DNA of 39,304 nt from the IMG/VR virus record IMGVR_UViG_3300022752_000169, positions 1 to 39,304 of that record; one strand, written 5' to 3'. A program made the translations under genes and the position numbers. The notes beneath the pieces were generated by a model. The model searched no databases. It saw only the letters and a program-made list of their open reading frames with translations, and was not told the DNA's origin. This DNA is from a virus. This document shows positions 8,345 to 13,690 of the stretch, piece by piece; within the stretch, counting starts at the first letter, position 1, and every line of letters starts with the position of its first letter.

Positions 8345-8352
8345 TGTGACAT
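8331..8352 (+). repeat. attP left arm: two TGTGACAT direct repeats
   Basis: TGTGACAT occurs at 8331-8338 and 8345-8352, 14 bases apart. The second directly abuts the start codon of the left operon (8344) on the opposite strand. Together with the right-arm pair, they flank the tRNA-derived core in the way integrase arm-type sites do. They could equally be operators for a shared regulator. Confidence 0.55.
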
Positions 8353-8368
8353 TCCTCCTTTGGAAGCC

Positions 8369-8416
8369 CAGCTTCCCAAGCTGCATACGAGGGTTCGATT
8401 CCCTTCACCCGCTCCA
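8369..8416 (+). other. attP: attP core: 3' half of a tRNA-Gly(CCC)
   Basis: These 48 bases form the 3' part of a bacterial tRNA-Gly. They contain an anticodon arm 8369-8383 (5-bp stem CAGCT/AGCTG, 7-base loop TTCCCAA, anticodon CCC), a T arm with the loop TTCGATT, an acceptor strand CACCCGC, discriminator T and encoded CCA ending at 8416. From the T arm on it closely follows E. coli glyU as I recall it. No matching 5' acceptor strand or D arm lies upstream, so it is not a working tRNA gene. The integrase adjoins it, as in many tRNA-integrating phages. Integration would restore the host tRNA-Gly(CCC) 3' end. Confidence 0.88.
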
Positions 8417-8440
8417 CTCCCACTCTGGGAATGGGCATGT

Positions 8441-8470
8441 TTAGAGGGCTGTAGAGGGTTGTGGAGGGTT
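8441..8470 (+). repeat. Three tandem 10-bp repeats beside attP
   Basis: TTAGAGGGCT, GTAGAGGGTT and GTGGAGGGTT follow one another without spacers between the core and the integrase gene. The 10-bp period places each copy on the same face of the helix, which suits cooperative binding of integrase or excisionase. They overlap a possible upstream GTG start (8461) of the integrase frame, which makes that start less likely. Confidence 0.5.
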
Positions 8471-8486
8471 GCTTTGGCGGCGAAAA

Positions 8487-8507
8487 TGTGACAGCCGAGT
8501 GTGACAT
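8487..8507 (+). repeat. attP right arm: TGTGACA/TGTGACAT repeats at the integrase start
   Basis: TGTGACA (8487-8493) and TGTGACAT (8500-8507) are 13 bases apart, mirroring the left pair and in the same orientation. The second contains the A and T of the chosen integrase ATG (8506). The symmetry of two sites on each side of the core favours an arm-site or joint-operator function. Confidence 0.55.
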
Positions 8508-9537
8508 GGCTGACGCTCACACTTCGAAACTGACTCGCGGGATTTACCGGCGGGGGAAAATCTTTTGGCTGGCCTTTCAGCGAGACGGGAAGCGGCGGTT
8601 TATCAGCCTCGAGACGGATGACCCTTTGGAGGCGGTGCGCAGGGCGAATGAGATGCGGGCGTTTCGTTTCCCGGACCAGCCCACGGCACTCTCGCGGGTG
8701 ATCGACCAGTACCTCGCAGAGAAGCGGCGACTGAACCTGTACTCGCCGGCGACGGCTCGCGTGCATGGGGCAGCTCTCCGGGAGTTTGCGATTCGCGTCG
8801 ACAGTCGTCCCATAGATGCGATCACCGAACGACTGGCCGAGGAGCACTACGCGGCGCTCCAGGCTCGCGTGTCGGAGACGACGGCGCAGATCCACGTCAG
8901 GGCGCTTCGAGCGTTTTTCGCGTGGGCCGTGCGGCAGCAGATCGTCCGCGTCAGTCCGTTTGGGCGTCTGCGCTTGGCTCGCATCACGCAGCCCGCTCGG
9001 GTGCGATACTGCACTCGGGCGGAGCGGGAGGCCCTGATCAAGGCGGCGACTGACGACGATCTGCGGTTCATCCTGCTTTGCGGTTTCGACGCGGGGATGC
9101 GGAAGAATGAGATCATCGAGGCCAAGGCGGGGTGGTTCGATTTGCACGCAGGCGCGGTTCACCTTCAGAACACACCGACGTTCAGACTGAAGGATCGCGA
9201 GGCGCGGACGGTGCCATTGACGAAGCGGTTCGCTCGGTTCCTGCAGCGTTACTTGAAAGGGCGGGCGCCCGAGGACTTCGCGGTGCGGCCGCAGATCGCG
9301 CACGGCCGCGGGACGTACCGCTGGGATTTTCATCGCCCGTACAATGATTTCATGACCAGCCAGGGGCGGCGCTGGGTGACTGCCCACGTGATGCGTCACA
9401 CGTTTGCGTCGCTGCTCGTGCAGGCGGGCGTGTCCATTTACAAGGTGGCCAGATGGATGGGCGACGGCGTCGCTGTGCTCGAGAAGCACTACGGGCATTT
9501 GGCTCCCAAGGACTCCGATATCGAAGCGGCAATGTAG
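8506..9537 (+). CDS. int: Tyrosine recombinase (phage integrase), 343 aa
   Basis: Catalyses attP x attB recombination at the host tRNA-Gly(CCC). From the ATG at 8506, catalytic residues are Arg199 (GFDAGMRKNEII), a lysine in the beta-hairpin (RLKDREARTVPL), His294 and Arg297 (AHVMRHTFASLL), and the nucleophile Tyr329 (LEKHYGHL). The usual second His of the LGH box is replaced by Asp (WMGD), a tolerated variant. An N-terminal arm-binding region and a SAM-like core-binding domain (about 60-150) precede the catalytic domain. The start could lie at GTG 8461 or 8488; no ribosome-binding site decides. It is one of very few plus-strand genes and converges on the excisionase-like gene with a 5-base gap and no terminator between. 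Confidence 0.93.
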   Translation: MADAHTSKLTRGIYRRGKIFWLAFQRDGKRRFISLETDDPLEAVRRANEMRAFRFPDQPTALSRVIDQYLAEKRRLNLYSPATARVHGAALREFAIRVDSRPIDAITERLAEEHYAALQARVSETTAQIHVRALRAFFAWAVRQQIVRVSPFGRLRLARITQPARVRYCTRAEREALIKAATDDDLRFILLCGFDAGMRKNEIIEAKAGWFDLHAGAVHLQNTPTFRLKDREARTVPLTKRFARFLQRYLKGRAPEDFAVRPQIAHGRGTYRWDFHRPYNDFMTSQGRRWVTAHVMRHTFASLLVQAGVSIYKVARWMGDGVAVLEKHYGHLAPKDSDIEAAM

Positions 9538-9542
9538 GGCGT

Positions 9543-9746
9543 TCATTGGCTGACTTCCGCCTCCCGCGCTTTGAGCGCGTCGATCGCGCGGTCGAGATCC
9601 TGGCGGTCGTAGAGCGTGCAGCTCTTGCGACGCGAGGTAGGCTTCACCCCGAGCTGCTTGAGCATGCTTTCGCCTCCGACGTAATCGGCTGCGTCGGCAG
9701 CGCTGAGCAGCCTGGGGAGCATACTGATGACGGCGTGATACTTCAT
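9543..9746 (-). CDS. Excisionase/AlpA-like small DNA-binding protein, 67 aa
   Basis: The start at 9746 overlaps the upstream stop as ATGA. The protein contains LLSAADAADYVGGESMLKQLGVKPTSRRKSCTLYDRQDLDRAIDAL, here quoted only in part by position (13-58). That pattern of a helix-turn-helix followed by a Tyr-Asp-x-x-Asp-Leu strand-helix is typical of the MerR-like fold of phage excisionases and AlpA regulators. It lies tail to tail with the integrase, so a role in directing excision is likely. Confidence 0.7.
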   Translation of the reverse strand: MKYHAVISMLPRLLSAADAADYVGGESMLKQLGVKPTSRRKSCTLYDRQDLDRAIDALKAREAEVSQ

Positions 9747-9979
9747 GGCTTGCGTCGGCTGAGCGCGGTTTTGCGTTTCGCAAGAGGGCTTTCGTGCCCG
9801 TCGCTCTCGCGAATGATGGCAGCGATGACGGGATGCGACTCGGGGCCGCAATCATTGAGGACCTCCAGCACGGCCTGCGGTGTGACGACCGGACGGCCGC
9901 TGTACAGTGCTCGGTTCGTCCGACGCACGATCTCCGCGATCGTCGGCAGCTTGCGCCAAGGCTTGCGGCGCTTACTCAC
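9743..9979 (-). CDS. Hypothetical protein, 78 aa, GTG start
   Basis: Start is GTG at 9979, supported by AGGAGG six bases upstream. The frame overlaps the end of the 48-aa membrane protein gene by eight bases and couples to the excisionase-like gene by ATGA. The product is basic at both ends with a helical middle (TPQAVLEVLNDCGPESHPVIAAIIRES). A small DNA-binding regulator is possible, but no family is recognised. Confidence 0.6.
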   Translation of the reverse strand: MSKRRKPWRKLPTIAEIVRRTNRALYSGRPVVTPQAVLEVLNDCGPESHPVIAAIIRESDGHESPLAKRKTALSRRKP

Positions 9980-10118
9980 GCAGTGCCTCCTGTCCTTCGT
10001 TAAATCCGCGACGCCGGCCGAGCTCGTAGCCGCGGCGGAAGGCGCGGCGTTGTTCGAGCACCGACAAGCCGAGACTCGCTAGCAGGGCGATGATGATACA
10101 CAGTTGCACGGCGATCAT
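9972..10118 (-). CDS. Small single-pass membrane protein, 48 aa
   Basis: A short gene from ATG 10118 to TAA 9972. It has GGAGG upstream and an ATGA overlap with the preceding gene, so it is well supported despite its size. Residues 2-21 form one hydrophobic segment (IAVQLCIIIALLASLGLSVL), followed by an Arg-rich cytoplasm-type tail (EQRRAFRRGYELGRRRG). Likely an inner-membrane peptide of the lysogeny/early operon; superinfection exclusion is one possibility, but nothing in the sequence proves it. Confidence 0.6.
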   Translation of the reverse strand: MIAVQLCIIIALLASLGLSVLEQRRAFRRGYELGRRRGFNEGQEALRE

Positions 10119-10804
10119 GCTGCCCTCCTCGCTGAGCGCGTCCGGGTGGTGACTTGCCGGGCGAAGCGATCCTCGATCTCGCGGAAGATCCAGTACTGCA
10201 CCAGGTGAGCATCGCTCATGATGTTATCCAGATGCGTCCACGAGAGGAAGGGGAAGAGGGCGCTGCCCTTGCGCCAGGCAAAGATGCCCTCGATGAACCG
10301 GCGCTGCAGCTCGGCGCGCTCAAGCAGCTCACGGTCGCTCATCTCGACAAGACGAGCCGGTAACGGCGGGATGTCTGCTTCCTGTCGGACTGCCGTATGC
10401 CAGCCTGGCACAGGGAGAGCTCCGCGACAGGGGCGAGTCGTGCGCTGCCTGGTTCGGACAGAGCCGACCAAGACGAACCGAACCTCGAGATAGGCCCAGT
10501 AATGGACGACAAAATCGTCTTCGAGACAGCAGACGACTGACAGCCGGCCGGACATCCAGCCGCAGGACGTGGTCTCATCATCGCGAACGATGACCAGCTT
10601 GGGGTCCCAATAGGCAAAACAGCGATAGGGCGTCACATCCACGAAGCAGCCGCGGCGCTCGATCAGGTTGCCTTCGAGCCACAGCTCGCAATCGCGCGGA
10701 GGCGGCGTGACCTGAGCATCGCGCAGGGTGCCGATGTACGCAGGGCGCTCGGCCATCTCGATCTCGGCCAGGAATTCGTCGTCGAGTAGTTCGGAGTCGA
10801 TCAT
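10115..10804 (-). CDS. Hypothetical protein, 229 aa
   Basis: Middle gene of the minus-strand operon that runs from the divergent regulator promoter toward the excisionase. The N-terminal 20 residues are acidic and the centre is rich in Cys, Trp and Tyr (SCGWMSGRLSVVCCLEDDFVVHYWAYLEVRFV), suggesting beta structure. The C-terminal third is helical and ends in Arg. No family is recognised. Confidence 0.55.
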   Translation of the reverse strand: MIDSELLDDEFLAEIEMAERPAYIGTLRDAQVTPPPRDCELWLEGNLIERRGCFVDVTPYRCFAYWDPKLVIVRDDETTSCGWMSGRLSVVCCLEDDFVVHYWAYLEVRFVLVGSVRTRQRTTRPCRGALPVPGWHTAVRQEADIPPLPARLVEMSDRELLERAELQRRFIEGIFAWRKGSALFPFLSWTHLDNIMSDAHLVQYWIFREIEDRFARQVTTRTRSARRAA

Positions 10805-10809
10805 AGCGG

Positions 10810-11142
10810 TCAGACTGGGCGGACCTCGACGAAACGGGCGAGACAGGGGCCGAGATCGGTGCCCGACGCTCGCTGATGGATGGCGAGGTGATGCCCGCCG
10901 ACGTAGATGTACAGCTCGCCTGGCAGGATCCGGCGGAGGTATCGTTTCAACAAATCTCTCCAGGACTCGGGATGCGGCCGTCGATAGAGCCGGTGGCCAT
11001 TTGCGACCATGCGGTTGGCCAGGGGCGTGCGGATCTGTCGGCGACTGCGCGCTTGGCGGAGTGCGGCGATGACTTGGCCGAGGATCGGCTCAAGGCCGAG
11101 ACCGGTGTCGATGAGTGAGATTTCGAGGGTCTGTTTTTTCAT
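10810..11142 (-). CDS. Hypothetical basic protein, 110 aa
   Basis: Its ATG overlaps the upstream stop as ATGA, and a 5-base gap separates it from the next gene. The product starts MKKQTLEISLIDTGLGLEP and is rich in Arg and His (MVANGHRLYRRPHPESWRDLLKRYLRRILPGE). A nucleic-acid-binding role is conceivable from charge alone. Confidence 0.5.
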   Translation of the reverse strand: MKKQTLEISLIDTGLGLEPILGQVIAALRQARSRRQIRTPLANRMVANGHRLYRRPHPESWRDLLKRYLRRILPGELYIYVGGHHLAIHQRASGTDLGPCLARFVEVRPV

Positions 11143-11372
11143 GCTGCGGTGGTCGGTTCGGTGGTCGGTTCGGTGGGCGCGGTGAGGCGCTCAAAAACGA
11201 GGACGGTCATGACCTCCTGGGCTTGCTGCGTGCGCGGCTCCTGCGGGTGAGCGACGAAGAAAGCGTCGACTTCGCTGCGCACTTGCTGCCACAAGCTCGG
11301 GTCGGCGAGCAGGGCACGCAGCGCCTTGCGGGCGCGATGCATCCAGGGAGCGATGACCGCGGGCTGGCTCAT
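11139..11372 (-). CDS. Hypothetical protein, 77 aa
   Basis: Second gene after the divergent promoter, coupled by ATGA overlaps on both sides. Mostly helical, with a Pro/Thr tail (TAPTEPTTEPTTAA). The DNA behind the tail is a short direct repeat (GGTCGGTTCGGT, near 11150-11175). No family recognised. Confidence 0.5.
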   Translation of the reverse strand: MSQPAVIAPWMHRARKALRALLADPSLWQQVRSEVDAFFVAHPQEPRTQQAQEVMTVLVFERLTAPTEPTTEPTTAA

Positions 11373-11560
11373 GCCTCCAGCTCGGCAAGCTCGCGCGCGA
11401 AGGCGATGCGGAGGGCGTCGTCGACCATCTGCTCGATCTTGCCGCCTTCTCGCACCTTCCGGAGGGCGATCGCGCGATGCACGTCGTGGGAGACCTTCAC
11501 GGCCGGCTTGGCTGGACCGGTCTTGTGCGGCGCAGGGGTTGTTGCTGTCTCAGTGCTCAT
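11369..11560 (-). CDS. Ribbon-helix-helix-like regulator, 63 aa
   Basis: First gene of the minus-strand lysogeny operon. Residues about 20-55 (VKVSHDVHRAIALRKVREGGKIEQMVDDAL) have the strand-helix-helix pattern of small Arc/CopG-type repressors. No ribosome-binding site precedes it. The predicted promoter would start transcription about four bases upstream of the ATG, so the message may be leaderless. With the divergent gene at 11644 it is a candidate for the lysis-lysogeny switch; no CI or Cro helix-turn-helix repressor is visible anywhere in the window. Confidence 0.6.
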   Translation of the reverse strand: MSTETATTPAPHKTGPAKPAVKVSHDVHRAIALRKVREGGKIEQMVDDALRIAFARELAELEA

Positions 11561-11570
11561 GTATGCAGGT

Positions 11571-11599
11571 TTTATATTGCGCTTAATAAGCAGCGTAAA
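11571..11599 (-). promoter_or_regulatory. Sigma70-type promoter with operator in its spacer
   Basis: On the minus strand, -35 TTTACG (11599-11594) and -10 TATAAA (11576-11571) are separated by exactly 17 bases. The spacer holds the perfect palindrome GCTTAATAAGC (11581-11591, with a single central base), so a bound dimeric repressor would block polymerase. The surrounding 11561-11643 stretch is the most AT-rich in the region. Confidence 0.65.
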
Positions 11600-11643
11600 G
11601 AAAAATTTTTGAATTTTTTCGTTCGTGCCATCATCCGATAAGC

Positions 11644-12072
11644 ATGAGCAAAAAAACTCGACCCATCGGTGATGGCGTCCGCAACATCACCGTTACTCTG
11701 CCGATACCGGAAGTGCTCCGGACTGAGCGTCAGGCCCGGATCTCGGGCGTCGACCGGAGCCCCTACATTCGCACGATCGTGGAATGGGCCAATGATCACG
11801 GGGCAATTGTGCGCCCCGAATCCAGTTCTTACGCGGCGTACGTGGCGGCTCTCGAGCGCAATCAATCGCCCCTGCCCAAGATCAAGTACGAGCTGGTCTT
11901 GACAAAGCTCCCTGCTCCTCTGCAGGTCATGCTCGATCCGCGCGAGCCGAGCACTCCGGTCGAGCGGCGGATCGTCTATCTTCCCGTGGCACAGCCCGAG
12001 ATGGCCCGCGTGGCAGAAGACCCCACCCACGCGACGGCGCCCCACCCAGCGTCGCGACGGGTCAAGGGCTGA
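11644..12072 (+). CDS. Divergent regulator candidate, 142 aa
   Basis: Transcribed away from the ribbon-helix-helix gene across an 83-bp AT-rich gap. The N-terminus (RNITVTLPIPEVLRTERQARISGVDRSPYIRTIVEWA, about residues 13-49) fits a strand followed by two helices, as in longer ribbon-helix-helix repressors. The C-terminal part is polar and Pro-rich. Its own promoter could not be assigned. One of the two divergent proteins probably maintains lysogeny and the other relieves it. Confidence 0.6.
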   Translation: MSKKTRPIGDGVRNITVTLPIPEVLRTERQARISGVDRSPYIRTIVEWANDHGAIVRPESSSYAAYVAALERNQSPLPKIKYELVLTKLPAPLQVMLDPREPSTPVERRIVYLPVAQPEMARVAEDPTHATAPHPASRRVKG

Positions 12073-12206
12073 GGCGCGCGTTCCTCGAGCGGCTGGGCAG
12101 CAGGTGTTCTCCCGAATGGGTTGATAGTGAGCCCCCGAAGGTCTTCCTCGTGATCGACGCCGATGGCACTAGGCGATGGGTCGCCGTGCATCGACGCGCC
12201 AGGTGA
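12069..12206 (+). CDS. Possible small protein, 45 aa, non-ATG start
   Basis: An open frame follows the divergent regulator with a CTGA overlap. Its translation ends in a plausible strand pattern (KVFLVIDADGTRRWVAVHRR). There is no ATG, GTG or TTG at the proper place, so a CTG start would be needed. It fills part of the 146-bp gap between the regulator and the endolysin gene; no terminator is visible there although the genes converge. Low confidence. Confidence 0.25.
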   Translation: MRRAFLERLGSRCSPEWVDSEPPKVFLVIDADGTRRWVAVHRRAR

Positions 12207-12218
12207 GATGGCTAGCCG

Positions 12219-12836
12219 CTACGCACTGGCTGCGAGGACGAGCTGCGCTTCGCCATCGCGGCGACGAAGCAGCCCGTCCAAGCCTTGGCCTTCCCAGAGG
12301 CGTTTCATCTTTCGGATTAGATCCGCAATGATGATCAGGAGCCCACGCAGCTCCCGCTTGCGCTGCTCTTCTGCAAGGATTCGCCAAGAAGCCACAGCGC
12401 GGTTGATGCCCAGCATTTCCACCCTCCGCGGGCCGGTGAGGTCGGTGCCGCGGTTGAAAACCAGGCTGACTAACGCACCACGCGCATCCTCGGGGAGTAG
12501 CTCGACGCCGGGGAAGGTGCGACGGGTCGCGGCGATCCACTTGGGCAACGTGCGCTCCGTGAAGACCTTCATGGCCTGCTCCTTGGTCACAGTGATCCCG
12601 CGGAAACGGCCGGCGATCTGCGCGGCGGCTCGGCCCGTGAGTCCGCGGGCCTGCTTGAGACTGGCCAGAGCAAGCGGGTCAAGCACGCCCTGCCAATGGT
12701 CCAGAGCCTCCGGATCGGCGCCGATGTCCGACCCGACTCCCAGCGTGATGCCGGACCCGCCCCCGGGCCATTTCCAGGGCTGATCAATGCCTTCCATCTC
12801 CACGATGAAGGCGATGGAGCGCGGGGAGATAGTCAT
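12219..12836 (-). CDS. Endolysin, pesticin/T4-lysozyme-like
   Basis: A 205-aa muramidase candidate that would degrade host peptidoglycan at lysis. The N-terminus shows IVEMEG (Glu13/Glu15), then KWPGGGSGITLGVGSDIG with Thr31 and Asp37. This Glu...Thr/Asp arrangement and the G-x-T-x-G-x-G-x-D-x-G pattern match the lysozyme fold of pesticin and related phage endolysins. A second conserved-looking segment is ALVSLVFNRGTDL (about residues 126-138). It has no signal peptide, so it depends on the overlapping holin gene upstream (ATGA). It is the last late gene. Confidence 0.82.
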   Translation of the reverse strand: MTISPRSIAFIVEMEGIDQPWKWPGGGSGITLGVGSDIGADPEALDHWQGVLDPLALASLKQARGLTGRAAAQIAGRFRGITVTKEQAMKVFTERTLPKWIAATRRTFPGVELLPEDARGALVSLVFNRGTDLTGPRRVEMLGINRAVASWRILAEEQRKRELRGLLIIIADLIRKMKRLWEGQGLDGLLRRRDGEAQLVLAASA

Positions 12837-13189
12837 GACCGCACGTCGTCAGACGGGACTACCAAGTCCGCACGGCCGGCCGCTTCGATCAGACGTTCTC
12901 GCGATGACTCCACGATGCGCGACGGGCCTGGAGGAAGATGAAGGATCGTACCTCCGCTGACTACTGCGTCCTTGCTGACGTGTGCATTGACCAGCTTGAG
13001 GACAAAGGCGGCCGCAGCCGACACGGCGAAGAGTCGCGCTTTCCACTCGGGCGGGATGATGGTGGCGAGATCGCCGAGCTCGTAAGGTGCTGCAGCCAGG
13101 GCGGCGAGGGTGGCGAGGATGGCGGTGCCGTAACCGGTGAGGGTGGTGCGCCAGTTGGCGCCGATGAGACGTTCGAGCAGTTGGACCAT
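12833..13189 (-). CDS. Holin-like membrane protein, 118 aa
   Basis: Two hydrophobic segments are visible: residues about 15-35 (TTLTGYGTAILATLAALAAA) and about 52-68 (ARLFAVSAAAAFVLKLV). A charged C-terminus ends the protein. This size and topology next to the endolysin, with ATGA coupling, supports a pore-forming holin. Its start is preceded by the repeated TTTGACAG element with a 15-base spacer. Confidence 0.7.
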   Translation of the reverse strand: MVQLLERLIGANWRTTLTGYGTAILATLAALAAAPYELGDLATIIPPEWKARLFAVSAAAAFVLKLVNAHVSKDAVVSGGTILHLPPGPSRIVESSRERLIEAAGRADLVVPSDDVRS

Positions 13190-13204
13190 GACAGCTTTTG
13201 CCCG

Positions 13205-13212
13205 CTGTCAAA
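13205..13212 (-). promoter_or_regulatory. TTTGACAG start-proximal element (holin gene)
   Basis: TTTGACAG with a 15-base spacer to ATG 13189. CCTCC precedes it on the same strand, so it does not act as a Shine-Dalgarno. Confidence 0.6.
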
Positions 13213-13217
13213 GGAGG

Positions 13218-13469
13218 CTATCGCCGCTCGATCCAGCCCACGTATTGCTGCCAAAGCTCGCGGCGGTCCTTTTCACACTCGTCGACCTTGCGCTCCAGGA
13301 CGACGATGCGGTCCCGCATTTCTGCGATATGCTCGCGCATGTCGCCGATGCGGCCCTCCATGGCCGTGAGCATCAGCCGGCCCACGATCCAGAGCGCCAA
13401 GATCAAGCACAGGACGAGGAAGCCCTGCCCGGCTGCTTCTTTTAGGAGCATCTGGAAGGCGGGGTCCAT
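13218..13469 (-). CDS. Membrane-anchored coiled-coil protein of lysis cassette, 83 aa
   Basis: One N-terminal transmembrane helix (GFLVLCLILALWIVGRLML, about residues 16-34) is followed by a long charged heptad-rich helix (MEGRIGDMREHIAEMRDRIVVLERKVDECEKDRRELW). An N-in membrane anchor with a periplasmic coiled coil is the layout of inner-membrane spanins; a second holin or antiholin is the alternative. No outer-membrane partner lipoprotein is recognised nearby. Confidence 0.55.
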   Translation of the reverse strand: MDPAFQMLLKEAAGQGFLVLCLILALWIVGRLMLTAMEGRIGDMREHIAEMRDRIVVLERKVDECEKDRRELWQQYVGWIERR

Positions 13470-13472
13470 GGA

Positions 13473-13688
13473 TCAGCCTTGGCGCATGATGTCTAGGAGA
13501 GCCCCCCGGTGGACCTCCTCATCCGGGAGGAGGTCGAGTCGCTCGAGGTAATCGATAGCGACGGCATCGTCTCCGATATTGCAGGCCACGTAGAGCGCGG
13601 CGTACTCCCGCAGCAGTCGACCTCGAGTCGCTGCTGAGACATTGGCGAGCCAGTACGCTCGCAGAGCTTGCATGGTCTGAGTGGACAT
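13473..13688 (-). CDS. Hypothetical protein downstream of tail fibre, 71 aa
   Basis: Starts two bases after the tail fibre stop and ends three bases before the lysis gene. The product is helical and soluble (MQALRAYWLANVSAATRGRLLREYAALYV). Small genes in this place often encode tail-fibre chaperones; that is inference from position only. Confidence 0.5.
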   Translation of the reverse strand: MSTQTMQALRAYWLANVSAATRGRLLREYAALYVACNIGDDAVAIDYLERLDLLPDEEVHRGALLDIMRQG

Positions 13689-13690
13689 AG

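Noticed and set aside
8369-8416. Functional tRNA-Gly gene
   Set aside because: No 5' acceptor strand GCGGGTG or D arm upstream; only the 3' half is present, as expected for an attP core.
8341-9855. 504-codon minus-strand open frame through attP and opposite int
   Set aside because: It reads antisense to the integrase and through the tRNA fragment; low-complexity Arg/His/Pro composition marks it as spurious.
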